The translations under genes and the position numbers were made by a program. The notes beneath the pieces were generated by a model. It did no database searches, had not been told where the DNA came from, and saw nothing but the letters and a program-made list of their open reading frames with translations. A stretch of 64,000 nt of DNA from Hyphomicrobiales bacterium (lineage in GTDB: Bacteria > Pseudomonadota > Alphaproteobacteria > Rhizobiales > Beijerinckiaceae): NCBI GenBank assembly GCA_004144595.1, contig SEEM01000007.1:1-64000 (forward strand), written 5' to 3'. How positions within the stretch are numbered: the stretch's first letter is position 1; each line of letters opens with the position of its first letter. Of the stretch, positions 29,993 to 39,830 are shown in pieces.

Positions 29993-30331
29993 TCACTCCG
30001 TCAGGCGGATCACGCGATCCTTGCACAGGTCCATGTCGGCGTCGCTCTCGGCTTCGTCCTCGAACTGAGCCTGCACGGTATAGGCACAACCTTGCGGCTT
30101 GTTGAGCTTGAGCGCGACGCTCTTGCCGGGCGCGAGCGGCTTGGCGAGCTTGGCGACGAGGCGCGGCTGGTCACCTGGCGTCGCGATCGCGAAATTGCTG
30201 AGCGGCACGGCGCGCTGGTTGGTGATCGTGATCTGCGGATGCGGCCGGGAGCCCTGCGCCACGGCAGGCAGGGCGAGGAGGAGCGCGGCGGTAATGCCGA
30301 TCCCGGCGGCTGCAAGCTGCTGAGCCTTCAT
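29993..30331 (-). CDS. small exported protein of unknown function
   Basis: 112 residues from 30331, which has AAGGAAA upstream. Signal peptide MKAQQLAAAGIGITAALLLA, cleavage near AVAQ. The mature part (ITITNQRAVPLSNFAIATPG, then KPLAPGKSVALKL, GCAYTVQAQFEDEAESDADM in part) looks like an immunoglobulin-like beta fold with a C-terminal acidic segment and two cysteines. Family known only as hypothetical in this order. Confidence 0.7.
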   Translation of the reverse strand: MKAQQLAAAGIGITAALLLALPAVAQGSRPHPQITITNQRAVPLSNFAIATPGDQPRLVAKLAKPLAPGKSVALKLNKPQGCAYTVQAQFEDEAESDADMDLCKDRVIRLTE

Positions 30332-30508
30332 GATGTTTCCTTCCCCGATCATGAGCATTACGTGCTCTGAAGGGGATCAGATACCGGCGATAGGGCGTTG
30401 GCAAGGCAGCTTTCGGGCGCCCTCTCGCATGCTCTCCACGCAACGACATTCCCATGCAATGGCGTCCGATTGCGTCTATACGGACGCTCTAACTGGAATC
30501 GTTTGAAA

Positions 30509-32419
30509 ATGTCCGCGCCGTCTGCGCCGCCCCCGGCGTCGAGCTTCCAACGCTCTTCCGTGATCCAGCCCGGGTCCGGGTTCTTCGCCACCTTCCGCGC
30601 ACTCTGGCCGTATCTCTGGCCGGCGGAACGTGGGGATCTGCGCAGCCGCGTCGTCGCTGCCTTTGCGCTGATGTTATGCGGGCGACTCGTATTGATGGGC
30701 GTGCCCTTCACCTTCAAATGGGTGACGGACGCGCTGGCCGGCACCTATTCCAATCTCGAGAAATGGTTGCCCTGGCTGGTTGGCGCGCCGCTGGCGCTGA
30801 CGGTTCTCTATGGGCTGGCCCGCGTCGGCGCGGCCGCTTTCGTCCAGATGCGCGATGCCATCTTCGCGCCGGTCTTCATGCATGCGGTGCGCACGCTGGC
30901 ATTGCAGACCTTCGGTCATCTCCACCATCTCTCGTTGCGCTTCCATCTGGAGCGCAAGACGGGGGGCCTGACCCGCGTCCTGGAGCGCGGCCGCAACGGC
31001 ATCGAGGAGATGGTGCGGCTCGGGCTCAATCAGCTCGTGCCGGTGATCATCGAGGTCACGCTCATCATCACCGTGCTGCTCTACCTGTTCGACTGGCGCT
31101 ATGTCGTGGTGCTGGTCACGATGGTCACCGCCTACATGACCTACACCATCAAGGCGACGGAGTGGCGCATCGCCATCCGCACGGCGATGAACGAGTCGGA
31201 TACCGACGCCAACGCCAAGGCGATCGACTCGCTGCTGAATTACGAGACGGTGAAGTATTTCGGCGCCGAGGCCCGCGAGACCGCACGCTACGATCTGTCG
31301 ATGGCGCGCTACGAGCGCAACTCGATCAAGTCCTACACCTCGCTCGCCTGGCTCAATTTCGGCCAGGCCGCGATCTTCGCGGTTGGACTGACGCTGTCGA
31401 TGGTGATGGCGGTGCGCGGCTTCCAGGCCGGCATCAACACGGTCGGCGACCTCATCCTGATCAACGCGATGCTGATCCAGCTTTATATCCCGCTGAATTT
31501 CATGGGCACCGTCTATCGCGAGATCAAGCAGGCGACGCTCGACATCGCCCAGATGTTCTCGCTGATCGGCCGCGATCCCGAGATCCAGGACAAGCCTGGC
31601 GCCCTGCCGCTCGCGGTTTCGGCCGGGGAGGTCGCGTTCGATGACGTACACTTCGCCTATGTGCCGGAGCGGCCGATCCTGCGCGGCGTTTCGTTCAAGG
31701 TCCTGCCGGGGCAGACGGTCGCCATCGTCGGCCCGTCCGGCGCCGGCAAGTCAACGATCTCGCGGCTGCTCTTCCGCTTCTACGAGCCGCAGAAGGGCCG
31801 CATCCTGATCGACGGCCAGCCGATCGCCGATATCCAGCAGGTCAGCCTGCGGGCCGCGATCGGCATGGTCCCGCAGGACACCGTGCTGTTCAACGACACC
31901 ATTGAATACAACATCCTCTACGGCCGCCCCGAGGCGACGATGGAGGAGGTCGAGGAGGCCGCGCGCCTCGCGCAGATCGATCGCTTCATCAAGACTTTGC
32001 CGGAAGGCTATGCCACCTCGGTCGGCGAGCGCGGCCTGAAGCTCTCCGGCGGCGAGAAGCAGCGCGTCGCCATCGCCCGCACCATCCTCAAAGGCCCGCC
32101 GGTCCTCGTCCTCGACGAGGCGACCTCGGCACTCGATTCCTTCACGGAGAAGGAAATCCAGGATGCTCTCGACCGGGTCAGCGAAGGCCGCACCACGCTG
32201 GTCATTGCCCACCGGCTCTCGACGGTGGTGAACGCCGACGAGATCATCGTGCTCGACAAGGGCGTGATCGTCGAGCGCGGCCATCATCGTGAGCTTCTGG
32301 AGGCCGGCGGCGTCTATGCCGCGATGTGGAACCGCCAGCGCGAGGTCGACGAAGCCAAGGCGACGCTCCAGCGCGCCACCGAGGCCGAGGGCGAGAGCGT
32401 CCGGGTGACGCTGACGTAG
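30509..32419 (+). CDS. ABC transporter, Atm1 family (fused permease-ATPase)
   Basis: A half-transporter of 636 residues from ATG 30509; works as a homodimer in the inner membrane. Six spans (about 40-360) are followed by the nucleotide-binding domain: Walker A GPSGAGKST (about 407-415), Q-loop VPQDT, signature LSGGEKQR (about 512-519), Walker B VLVLDEATSALD and the H-loop IAHRLS. The region YETVKYFGAEARE is diagnostic of the Atm1/HMT1 family, which exports glutathione-linked sulfur compounds or metals. Transcribed alone; repeat A copy 2 follows. Confidence 0.94.
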   Translation: MSAPSAPPPASSFQRSSVIQPGSGFFATFRALWPYLWPAERGDLRSRVVAAFALMLCGRLVLMGVPFTFKWVTDALAGTYSNLEKWLPWLVGAPLALTVLYGLARVGAAAFVQMRDAIFAPVFMHAVRTLALQTFGHLHHLSLRFHLERKTGGLTRVLERGRNGIEEMVRLGLNQLVPVIIEVTLIITVLLYLFDWRYVVVLVTMVTAYMTYTIKATEWRIAIRTAMNESDTDANAKAIDSLLNYETVKYFGAEARETARYDLSMARYERNSIKSYTSLAWLNFGQAAIFAVGLTLSMVMAVRGFQAGINTVGDLILINAMLIQLYIPLNFMGTVYREIKQATLDIAQMFSLIGRDPEIQDKPGALPLAVSAGEVAFDDVHFAYVPERPILRGVSFKVLPGQTVAIVGPSGAGKSTISRLLFRFYEPQKGRILIDGQPIADIQQVSLRAAIGMVPQDTVLFNDTIEYNILYGRPEATMEEVEEAARLAQIDRFIKTLPEGYATSVGERGLKLSGGEKQRVAIARTILKGPPVLVLDEATSALDSFTEKEIQDALDRVSEGRTTLVIAHRLSTVVNADEIIVLDKGVIVERGHHRELLEAGGVYAAMWNRQREVDEAKATLQRATEAEGESVRVTLT

Positions 32420-32437
32420 CAGTTCGATCAGCCGCGC

Positions 32438-32532
32438 CCGTCATGCTCGCCATTTTGGCGAGCATCCACGCCTTGAACACTGCCCTCGACCAGCGAAGAC
32501 GTGGATGGTCGTGACAAGCCCGACCATGACGG
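32438..32532 (+). repeat. dispersed palindromic repeat, family A copy 2
   Basis: Runs from CCGTCATGCTCGCC to GACCATGACGG with nested inverted arms; near-identical in plan to 17753-17846 and 58583-58674. Confidence 0.88.
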
Positions 32533-32633
32533 CAAGTGCGGCCGCTCGATGCCTGCCCGCCAGTTTGAAACCGCTCGCAACTGCGGTCCGTTTCCTGCAT
32601 GCTGCTCCGGTAGGGTGAAGCTGGGGGGCTGCC

Positions 32634-33125
32634 ATGTTCGATCCGACCACATTCGTAGGTTTTCACACCTGGCTGAGCCTGATTGCGATCGTGGCCGGAT
32701 TTCCGGTGACGCTCGGTCTGCTCCACGGGCACACGCGGCCGGGCTGGACCGGCGTGTTCCTGTCCACGGCCTTCGCCACCAGTGCGACGGGCTTCGGCTT
32801 CCCCTTCAACGGTGTTCTGCCCTCGCATGTGGTGGGAGCGATCCACCTCGTATTCGTCGTCATCGCGGGCTTCGCGCTTTACGGGCGCAGGCTGGAGGGC
32901 GGCTGGCGCCGGGCCTATGCGATCACCGCGGTCTTGTCGTTCTACCTGCTGATCTTCGTGCTCGTCGCCCAACTCTTCGGAAAGGTCCCGGCCCTGCATG
33001 CGCTGGCGCCGACCCAGTCCGAGCCACCTTTCGGCATCGCCCAGGGGATCGTCCTCGTCGTCTTCGCCCTGCTGACATGGAAGGCGGCCAGGGGCTTCGT
33101 CGCAACTCCACATCGGGTGGCTTGA
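32634..33125 (+). CDS. four-span membrane protein of unknown function
   Basis: 163 residues with hydrophobic spans at about 10-29, 62-82, 92-115 and 133-152. Loops are short; residues HTRPGWTGVF after span 1 and KVPALHALAPTQSEPPFG before the last span are the main polar parts. A ribosome site GGGGGGCTGCC is weak. No family name recognised. It lies between the Atm1-type transporter and psd. Confidence 0.7.
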   Translation: MFDPTTFVGFHTWLSLIAIVAGFPVTLGLLHGHTRPGWTGVFLSTAFATSATGFGFPFNGVLPSHVVGAIHLVFVVIAGFALYGRRLEGGWRRAYAITAVLSFYLLIFVLVAQLFGKVPALHALAPTQSEPPFGIAQGIVLVVFALLTWKAARGFVATPHRVA

Positions 33126-33284
33126 CCGCAGGGGCCGCGACATCGCGCGCCGTTCATCGGCGCGGGACGGGGCTTTCCCTTCGCGCCGGAACCCCCTAAA
33201 TCAGCGCAACGCTCGCTGCCGGCATTCGGCTGCGACCATGCCATTCCCGCGCGCCCGGCGCCGGCAGCCCAACGGAACCACCTC

Positions 33285-33986
33285 ATGTCCCTCGTCGATT
33301 CCGTCCGCAAGGTGATCGTGCCCATCCACAAGGAGGGCTATGTCTTCATTGCGATCGGCCTGGTGGCGACGATCATCCTCGCCAATTTCTGGTCGCCCTT
33401 CGGCTGGATCGGCGCGATCGTCACGATCTGGATCTGCTATTTCTTCCGCGATCCGATCCGGGTCACCCCGCAACGCGTAGGGCTGGTGATCTCGCCGGCC
33501 GATGGTCGCATCAGCCAGATCGCCCAGGCGCTGCCGCCGCCGGAGCTGGAATTGCCGGCCGAGCCGATGACCCGCATCTCGATCTTCATGAACGTCTTCG
33601 ACTGCCATGTGAACCGCGCGCCGGTCCCCGGCCGCATCGCCAAGATCGCCTATACGCCCGGCCTCTTCCTCAATGCCGAGCTCGACAAGGCGAGCGACGA
33701 CAACGAGCGCAACGCGCTGGCGATCGAGACCACGGCCGGCATCGTCGGTGTCGTTCAGATCGCCGGCCTGATCGCCCGCCGCATCGTCCCCTTCGTCAAG
33801 GAGGGCGATGTTCTGGGCACCGGCGAGCGCTTCGGCCTGATCCGCTTCGGCTCGCGCGTCGACGTCTATCTGCCGACCCATGTCGTGCCGCTGGTCGGAG
33901 AGGGCCAGACCGCCATCGCCGGCGAGACCGTGCTTGCCGACATGGCCGGCAACGAACTGGTGACGCGCAGCTTCCGCGACATCTGA
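33285..33986 (+). CDS. psd: phosphatidylserine decarboxylase proenzyme
   Basis: Makes phosphatidylethanolamine at the inner membrane. 233 residues of the shorter Psd type common in alphaproteobacteria: two hydrophobic spans (20-52), SPADGRI (70-76), [13 protein letters not shown] (102-114), and the self-cleavage site FGSRVD, where G189-S190 is cut to give the pyruvoyl group on the alpha chain. Followed 110 bases later by pssA, the previous step in the pathway. Confidence 0.95.
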   Translation: MSLVDSVRKVIVPIHKEGYVFIAIGLVATIILANFWSPFGWIGAIVTIWICYFFRDPIRVTPQRVGLVISPADGRISQIAQALPPPELELPAEPMTRISIFMNVFDCHVNRAPVPGRIAKIAYTPGLFLNAELDKASDDNERNALAIETTAGIVGVVQIAGLIARRIVPFVKEGDVLGTGERFGLIRFGSRVDVYLPTHVVPLVGEGQTAIAGETVLADMAGNELVTRSFRDI

Positions 33987-34096
33987 GCGCGGCGTCTCGT
34001 CAGAGGCGCATGTCACCCCGTGCACGCCGCAACCTGTGCGGAATGACATGCGCCTGCGCCTAGCCTGCGCTCCGAAAACCGCGTATTCCGGCAGAC

Positions 34097-34939
34097 ATGA
34101 GCGACCTGTTTCCCCCCTTCGAGCCCGAGCGCGCCGAATCCAAGCGCGCCCGCTTCAAGCCGATTCCCTTTCGGCTGCTGGCGCCGAACGTCATCACGCT
34201 GCTGGCGCTCTGCCTCGGCCTGACGGCGATGCGCCTCGTCGTCGAGGGCAAGCTGGAAACGGCGACGATCTGCATCCTGATCGCGGCGGCGCTCGATGGC
34301 GTCGACGGGCGCCTGGCGCGGCTGCTCAAGGGCACCTCACGCTTCGGCGCCGAACTCGATTCGCTCTCCGATTTCGTCAATTTCGGCGTCGCCACCGGTT
34401 ATGTCCTGTGGATCTTCGTCCTGCACGACCTGAAATCCTTCGGCTGGATCATCGTGCTGACGCTGGCCTGCGCCATGGCGCTCAGGCTCGCGCGCTTCAA
34501 CGTCATGATCGACGATCCCGATCGCCCGGACTGGCAGAAGGACTTCTTCGTCGGCATGCCGGCACCGGCTGGCGCGATCACCGCCATGCTGCCGGTCTAT
34601 CTGCAGATGATCGGCGTGCCCGTGCAGGAATACGGCGCCGTTTTCGTCGGCATCTACATCCTGTTCATCGCCTTCCTGACGATCTCGCGTATCCCCTGCT
34701 ATGCCGGCAAGACGCTCGGCACGCGCGTCCCGCGCACGCAGGTGCTGCCGATCTTCGTCGCGGTGGTGATCGTCGCGGGCCTGCTCTTCGCCTACACCTT
34801 CGAAGTGCTGGCCGTGGTCGTCGTCGCCTATCTCGCGCTCATACCGGTCAGCGTCGTGCGCTACCGCAAGCTGGAGCGCGCCCATGCGCTTCCGGCTCCG
34901 GCGATCGCTGCGGAATCAGCCTCCGACAATCAGGTCTGA
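34097..34939 (+). CDS. pssA: CDP-diacylglycerol--serine O-phosphatidyltransferase
   Basis: Makes phosphatidylserine from CDP-diacylglycerol and serine. 280 residues with about eight spans. The CDP-alcohol phosphotransferase motif is complete: D67-G-V-D70-G-R, A74-R75, G84, D88 and D92. The N-terminus is a short cytoplasmic tail. Coupled by position with psd. Confidence 0.95.
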   Translation: MSDLFPPFEPERAESKRARFKPIPFRLLAPNVITLLALCLGLTAMRLVVEGKLETATICILIAAALDGVDGRLARLLKGTSRFGAELDSLSDFVNFGVATGYVLWIFVLHDLKSFGWIIVLTLACAMALRLARFNVMIDDPDRPDWQKDFFVGMPAPAGAITAMLPVYLQMIGVPVQEYGAVFVGIYILFIAFLTISRIPCYAGKTLGTRVPRTQVLPIFVAVVIVAGLLFAYTFEVLAVVVVAYLALIPVSVVRYRKLERAHALPAPAIAAESASDNQV

Positions 34940-34953
34940 CTGCTGGCGCCGTC

Positions 34954-35337
34954 CTAGCGGCGATGACCGCTGAGGCGCGCCGCATTGGCGCGGGTACGCC
35001 GTGCGAACGGTTCCAGCGTGCTGTCGGCCATCTTGACTGCCGCCGTCGCGAGATCGAACTGGCCAAACGGATTGAGGGCGAGGCCCCACCAGAAGGCTGT
35101 GGTCGCCTGCGTCGCGGCAAAGCTGCTCTCGAGCACGGCCGAGACCTTTTCCGCCACGGCCTTGGTCGCCTCGCGCTGGCCGCGACTGTCGCCGAAGGCG
35201 CCCTTCATCAGTAGCGGCATCCGCATGGCGATGGTCAGGCCGGCATCCGCCTGCATCGACATCAGGCGCGCCGCAAGATTCTGCGTCTCCGCCCCGGTCG
35301 CAAGGGCGGAGCCCGTCGATTTGCGCGTGCGAGCCAT
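34954..35337 (-). CDS. small helical protein, possibly phasin-like
   Basis: 127 residues from 35337; the frame is open upstream but MARTRKS follows a GGAG ribosome word. Mostly helical, Ala-rich, without a signal peptide: NLAARLMSMQADAGLTIAMR, then EATKAVAEKVSAVLESSFAA, FWWGLALNPFGQFD. The amphipathic pattern and ends (basic RRTRANAARL) recall phasins that coat polyhydroxyalkanoate granules, but no diagnostic motif is present. Convergent with pssA, 14 bases apart. Confidence 0.6.
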   Translation of the reverse strand: MARTRKSTGSALATGAETQNLAARLMSMQADAGLTIAMRMPLLMKGAFGDSRGQREATKAVAEKVSAVLESSFAATQATTAFWWGLALNPFGQFDLATAAVKMADSTLEPFARRTRANAARLSGHRR

Positions 35338-35587
35338 GAGGGGAAACTCCGGTGGTCGACGGCAACAGGGAGCTGAGCGCCGATGGGACGGAACTGTGCG
35401 GCCAACCGCACCGCTTGGCAATGCCTAGTATACCAGGGCCACAGGCCTCGCTTGCATGGAACCGAACTGTGTTCCGTGAACAGAGGCTTCGAAGGATCCC
35501 GATGCGGATGGATTTATCGGGCTGCGGAAATGTTCTAAAGGCTGATCCGACGCCGATCCCGGCCCCGGATTTCTGTCGAGCAGCCCG

Positions 35588-36235
35588 TTGAGCCTTTTCT
35601 CCACGCCCAAACATCCCGGCTGGCGGCCGATGCTGGTCCTCGCATCGGCCTCGCCGCGCCGTCTGGCCCTGCTGGAGCAGGCAGGGCTGAAGCCGGATGC
35701 GCTACTTCCAGCCGATCTCGACGAGACTCCGCTGAAGGGAGAGCGTCCGCGCGATCTCGCCCGTCGGCTGGCGCGCGAGAAGGCGCAGGCCGCGCGCGAG
35801 GGCGCGAAGGCCCGTGCCGATCTCGAGGGCTGCTACATCCTCGCTGCGGATACGGTCGTGGCCGTCGGCCGGCGCATCCTGCCCAAGGCCGAGATCGTCG
35901 ACGAAGCGGCCGCCTGCCTGCGCCTGCTCTCGGGCCGCGCGCATCGCGTCTATACCGGCGTCGCGCTCGTCACGCCGTCCGGCGCGGTCCGCGACCGCAT
36001 CGTGGAGACGCGGCTGCGCTTCAAACGGCTTTCCACCGAAGATCTCGAGAACTATCTCGCCTCCGGCGAATGGCGCGGCAAGGCTGGCGGTTACGCCGTG
36101 CAGGGCATCGCCGGCTCCTTCGTCGTCAAGCTCGTCGGCTCCTATACCGGCGTCGTCGGCCTGCCGCTCTACGAGACGGTCAATCTTCTCGGCGGCGAGG
36201 GCTTCCCGATCCGCTTCGGCTGGATGAACGCCTGA
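35588..36235 (+). CDS. maf: Maf-like nucleoside triphosphate pyrophosphatase
   Basis: Hydrolyses non-canonical or specific NTPs to NMP and pyrophosphate. Starts at TTG 35588 (215 residues) or at ATG 35630 (201 residues, [11 protein letters not shown]). Maf signatures: [12 protein letters not shown] (17-28), [15 protein letters not shown] (about 91-105, catalytic aspartate and lysine), [11 protein letters not shown] (about 168-178) and [10 protein letters not shown]. Which of the two starts is used cannot be settled; both lack a strong ribosome site. Confidence 0.9.
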   Translation: MSLFSTPKHPGWRPMLVLASASPRRLALLEQAGLKPDALLPADLDETPLKGERPRDLARRLAREKAQAAREGAKARADLEGCYILAADTVVAVGRRILPKAEIVDEAAACLRLLSGRAHRVYTGVALVTPSGAVRDRIVETRLRFKRLSTEDLENYLASGEWRGKAGGYAVQGIAGSFVVKLVGSYTGVVGLPLYETVNLLGGEGFPIRFGWMNA

Positions 36236-36335
36236 CACGGCATTCATGCGGGTTGCCTGAGCGCGTTTCCCAGCCGATCCTGCCGCCTGGAAACGCAAGG
36301 CGCGGGGACGCGCGCCGATCGGGAGGAACACGAAC

Positions 36336-37157
36336 ATGACGGGACGTCTGAGCGGCAAGGTCGCGATCGTGGCCGGGGCGGGGTCGATCGGGCCGGGCTG
36401 GGGCAACGGCAAGGCGACGGCGACGATCTTCGCCCGCGAAGGCGCGAAGGTGATCTGCGCCGACGTCAATCGCGATGCCGCCGAGGAAACCGCTGCCATC
36501 ATCCAGAATGAAGGCGGGCAGGCCTTTGCCGTCCAGACCGACGTGACCAAGGCCGAACAGGTCGCCGAGCTCGTCGGCCAGACGCTCGGCCGCTACGGCC
36601 GCATCGACATCCTCGACAACAATGTCGGCATCGCCGAGGTCGGCAGCGTGGTCGATCTCTCGGAAGAGGTCTGGGAGCGCGTCTTCAAGGTCAACCTCAC
36701 CGGAGCCTTCCTGGCGATGAAGCACGTCATCCCGGTGATGCAGCGCCAGTTCGAGGAGACGGGCGAGGGCGGGTCGATCATCAACATCTCTTCGATCGCA
36801 TCGATCCGCCACACCGGCGTGCCTTATGCCAGCTATTCCGCGACCAAGGCGGCGCTCAACCAGCTTACCCGCACGACGGCGGTGCAGTTCGCGGCCCAGA
36901 AGGTTCGCGTGAACGCGATCCTGCCCGGCCTGATGAAGACGCCGATGGTCGAGCATTCCGCCGGTCTCGCCGCCGTCTACGGCAAGGGCGATATCGATGC
37001 GATGTGGGCCGCGCGCGCCGCCCAGGTGCCGATGGGGCATATGGGCGAGGCCTGGGACGTGGCCAATGCAGCGCTCTTCCTCGCCAGCGACGAGGCGCGC
37101 TATGTCACCGGCATCGAGCTCGTCGTCGATGGAGGCATCACGCTCAAATATGACTGA
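36336..37157 (+). CDS. SDR family NAD(P)-dependent oxidoreductase
   Basis: 273 residues. Rossmann motif [13 protein letters not shown] (13-25) is wider than the usual TGxxx[13 protein letters not shown] replaces the common NNAG, and the catalytic [18 protein letters not shown] gives Ser, Tyr and Lys. The C-terminal [10 protein letters not shown] is typical. The odd glycine loop and NNVG are found in an SDR subgroup of unknown substrates, often in catabolic loci. Overlaps yacG by 8 bases. Confidence 0.88.
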   Translation: MTGRLSGKVAIVAGAGSIGPGWGNGKATATIFAREGAKVICADVNRDAAEETAAIIQNEGGQAFAVQTDVTKAEQVAELVGQTLGRYGRIDILDNNVGIAEVGSVVDLSEEVWERVFKVNLTGAFLAMKHVIPVMQRQFEETGEGGSIINISSIASIRHTGVPYASYSATKAALNQLTRTTAVQFAAQKVRVNAILPGLMKTPMVEHSAGLAAVYGKGDIDAMWAARAAQVPMGHMGEAWDVANAALFLASDEARYVTGIELVVDGGITLKYD

Positions 37158-37362
37158 TACAGAAAACACCCCGACTGCCGCAAAGCCCTGTCCGATCTGC
37201 GCGAAGCCGGCAGTCGCACGCTTCAAGCCGTTCTGCTCGCCGCGCTGCGCCGATGTCGATCTCGGCCGCTGGCTGAAGGGCAGCTATGTGATTCCCGGCG
37301 AGGCCGTCGACGAGTCGGAGGAGGGCGCGCCGCCGCAGGGCGAGCGCGAGCGCGAGGACTGA
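37150..37362 (+). CDS. yacG: DNA gyrase inhibitor YacG (zinc-binding)
   Basis: 70 residues. Zinc ribbon with CPIC (14-17) and CSPRC, then the hallmark [14 protein letters not shown]. YacG binds GyrB and blocks its DNA binding. The tail is acidic ([16 protein letters not shown]). Starts within the end of the SDR gene, so the two are probably co-translated; in relatives yacG usually follows maf. Confidence 0.93.
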   Translation: MTDTENTPTAAKPCPICAKPAVARFKPFCSPRCADVDLGRWLKGSYVIPGEAVDESEEGAPPQGERERED

Positions 37363-37463
37363 GCATTTTCGAGCGAAGTGGGCACCGGTTCGCGTGACGA
37401 AAATGCGTCTGAACAGAGGCCTATCGCAATGCCGCGATTCAAGGATTGCGGAATTGCGATAGG
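37363..37463. repeat. two adjoining palindromic repeat elements
   Basis: First hairpin 37363-37406: GCATTTTCG .. CGAAAATGC around GTGGGCACCGGTTCGCG. Second hairpin 37420-37463: CCTATCGCAAT .. ATTGCGATAGG with further imperfect pairing inside. Both resemble dispersed palindromic elements of this order and lie between yacG and ndh. Confidence 0.7.
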
Positions 37464-37538
37464 AAACGCGCCGGCGGCAATGCACACTGGAGGGGTCCCG
37501 CCCAGCGGCGATCCCCGCCAGCCCGGAGCGCTCGAAAC

Positions 37539-38819
37539 ATGAGCAACGGCAGCGAACCCCATATCGTCATCGTCGGCGCCGGTTTCGGCGGACTCGAAGC
37601 CGCGCGCAATCTCGCCGGCGCACCGGTCAGGATCACGCTGATCGACCAGCGCAACCACCATCTCTTCCAGCCCTTGCTCTATCAGGTCGCGACCGCCTCG
37701 CTGCCGACCTCCGAGATCGCTTGGCCAATCCGCTTCCTGCTGCGTGGCCACAGGAACGTCACGACGCTGCTCGGCACGGTCACCGGCGTCGACAAGGTCC
37801 ACAAGCAGGTGCTGCTGGAGGGCGAGGCGCCGATCGGCTTCGACACGCTGATCCTCGCGACGGGCGCGCGTCATTCCTATTTCGGCCATGACGAATGGGA
37901 GCCTTACGCGCCAGGCGTGAAGACGCTGGAGGATGCGACGCGCATCCGGCGGCGCATCCTCTCGGCCTTCGAGCAGGCCGAGTGGGAAACCGACGCAGAG
38001 CGACGCGCCCAATGGCTGACCTTCGTCGTCATCGGGGCCGGGCCGACCGGCGTCGAGCTCGCCGGCACCATCGCCGAGCTGGCGCATGACACGCTGCGCG
38101 GCGATTTCCGCAATTTCGATACGCGCAGCGCCCGCGTCGTCCTGGTCGAGGCCGGCCCGCGTATTCTCGCCGGCTTCACGGAGGATCTCTCCGCCTATGC
38201 CGAGCGGGCATTGAACCGTCTCGGCGTCGAGGTCTGGTTGGGCCGGGCGGTCTCGGAATGCCGTGCGGACGGCATCACGCTCGGCGGAGAGACCCTGCCG
38301 GCCCGGACCATCCTCTGGGCGGCTGGCGTCGCGGCCTCGCCTGCGGCGGAATGGCTGGAGGTGCCGGCCGACCGGGCGGGCCGCGTCCGCGTCGAACCCG
38401 ATCTCTCCGCGCCCGGCCAGCCCGATATCTTCGTCATCGGCGATACCGCCTTCGTCGCCGGCGCGGATGGCAAGCCGGTGCCCGGCGTCGCGCCCGCGGC
38501 CAAGCAGCAAGGGCTTTATCTCGCCGGCCTCATCAAGGCGCGGCTGCAAGGCAGAACCGCTCCGCCGCCCTTCGCCTACAAAAACGCCGGTAATCTCGCG
38601 ACGATCGGCAAGCGCGCGGCCATCGTCGATTTCGGCTGGATCAAGCTGCGCGGGCGCCTGGCCTGGTGGATCTGGGGCATCGCCCACATCTTCTTTCTGA
38701 TCGGCCTGCGCAACCGGCTTGCCGTCGCGCTTAACTGGCTGTGGATCTATGTCAGCGGCCACCGCAGCGCGCGGCTCATCACGCAGCGCGATCCGGAAGG
38801 CAGCCGCGAGAGCCGGTGA
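37539..38819 (+). CDS. ndh: type II NADH:quinone oxidoreductase
   Basis: Oxidises NADH without pumping protons. 426 residues from ATG 37539. FAD motif IVGAGFGGLEAARNL (11-25), the quinone-site-like QPLLYQVATASL (about 47-58), NAD motif VVIGAGPTGVELAG (about 166-179), AAGVAASP, IGDTAF and APAAKQQG with the AQxAxQ-type quinone/FAD segment. The C-terminal third has a hydrophobic helix WWIWGIAHIFFLIGLRN that anchors the enzyme to the membrane. Confidence 0.94.
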   Translation: MSNGSEPHIVIVGAGFGGLEAARNLAGAPVRITLIDQRNHHLFQPLLYQVATASLPTSEIAWPIRFLLRGHRNVTTLLGTVTGVDKVHKQVLLEGEAPIGFDTLILATGARHSYFGHDEWEPYAPGVKTLEDATRIRRRILSAFEQAEWETDAERRAQWLTFVVIGAGPTGVELAGTIAELAHDTLRGDFRNFDTRSARVVLVEAGPRILAGFTEDLSAYAERALNRLGVEVWLGRAVSECRADGITLGGETLPARTILWAAGVAASPAAEWLEVPADRAGRVRVEPDLSAPGQPDIFVIGDTAFVAGADGKPVPGVAPAAKQQGLYLAGLIKARLQGRTAPPPFAYKNAGNLATIGKRAAIVDFGWIKLRGRLAWWIWGIAHIFFLIGLRNRLAVALNWLWIYVSGHRSARLITQRDPEGSRESR

Positions 38820-38956
38820 CGTCTCCAGCCGGCTTCCTCTCGCCTTCACCGGGGCGGCAAGAAGCGGCTAACCAAACGGCAGCTTTGGCAATGCCTGCTC
38901 CCCGCTTCGATGATAATCTAAAGCCTGTTTGCGCAATCTCCTTTCATGGAGGAGCG

Positions 38957-39286
38957 ATGGCTGCCTGGATGAAGGACCTGCTGGCGCGCGACATCGAAGC
39001 GCTGCGCGTCGATGTGCTCAAGGCCGGCGTTCTCAATGCCAAGGCCTTGCAGGAAAGCGCGGAATCCCGTGTCGCACATCTCCACGACGTGCTGCGCGAA
39101 TCCCACGAGCTGCAGGATGCCTCGTTCCAGGTGATGAACGACACCATCGGCTTCGCCAGATTGCTTTATGGCCATGCCGCCATCGCCGAATCGGAACAGG
39201 CCAGGCTTGTGGTGCTGGCCGCCATCGATCGCCTCGCCGGGGTGCTTGGTCGTTGCGAATGGCGGGAGGCCGCCCTCCATGAATGA
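38957..39286 (+). CDS. small helical protein of unknown function
   Basis: 109 residues with a very strong ribosome site (GGAGGAGCG directly before ATG). The sequence is soluble and helical: KDLLARDIEALRVDVLKAGV, AESRVAHLHDVLRESHELQ, with heptad-like leucines suggesting a coiled coil. No motif is recognised. Runs toward tRNA-Phe. Confidence 0.65.
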   Translation: MAAWMKDLLARDIEALRVDVLKAGVLNAKALQESAESRVAHLHDVLRESHELQDASFQVMNDTIGFARLLYGHAAIAESEQARLVVLAAIDRLAGVLGRCEWREAALHE

Positions 39287-39450
39287 TGTCGTCTGTGGGC
39301 GTCGAAAGCCGATTTCCACTTGCTTCATCCCCGTGTGCAAAGCAAGGCGGCGCCGGATTGAAGAAAGCCGGCTGAAGTGACTGGACAGGCCGAGCGCCTG
39401 CCTCTATATCGCCCCCACCAACACGGACGGCCTCGCGCCGCTCACGGTTC

Positions 39451-39526
39451 GCCCAGGTAGCTCAGTTGGTAGAGCATGCGACTGAAAATCGCAGTGTCGG
39501 CGGTTCGACTCCGTCCCTGGGCACCA
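39451..39526 (+). tRNA. tRNA-Phe (GAA)
   Basis: Starts GCCCAGGTAGCTCAG, has acceptor GCCCAGG / CCTGGGC, anticodon stem GCGA/TCGC with loop ACTGAAAA giving anticodon GAA, and T-arm GGTTCGACTCC. CCA is encoded at 39524-39526. Confidence 0.97.
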
Positions 39527-39830
39527 CTCTCCCTCCAAGCGATTGCCAAAAAAGCGCCCGGGCAAGATCGGCGGCTTGCGCGCATTTTGCGGCGCGTCGG
39601 GGCGAACCGGTGCGCTCCGTGCTGGCTGCGTTGCTCCTCCAGCGCCCCCGCGTCCGCCAAAGGAAGCGTTGACGCTGCCGGCCGATGCGGAAACGATGGG
39701 GCATGCTTGCTCAAGTGGCTCCCGCGTGCCGGGGCGCTGATCGGCCGGGTCGACGATCGGAACGCGTTTGCGCGAAGGCCCGCGCTTTGCCGCAGAGCTG
39801 CCAAGCCCCGACGTCCCGGAGTTCCCGACG
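39527..39830. other. 304-base intergenic region between tRNA-Phe and selD
   Basis: No gene or clear hairpin. The A-run at 39548-39553 follows the tRNA. The selD frame is open upstream to 39768, but the family starts near 39831. A selD promoter should be here but is not obvious. Confidence 0.4.

Noticed and set aside
34036-35214. 392-codon open frame overlapping pssA
   Set aside because: Out of frame with pssA, which has all family motifs; the long frame is Arg-rich and motif-free.
39442-39804. Frames across tRNA-Phe on the minus strand
   Set aside because: They translate the antisense of the tRNA and the gene-free stretch after it.
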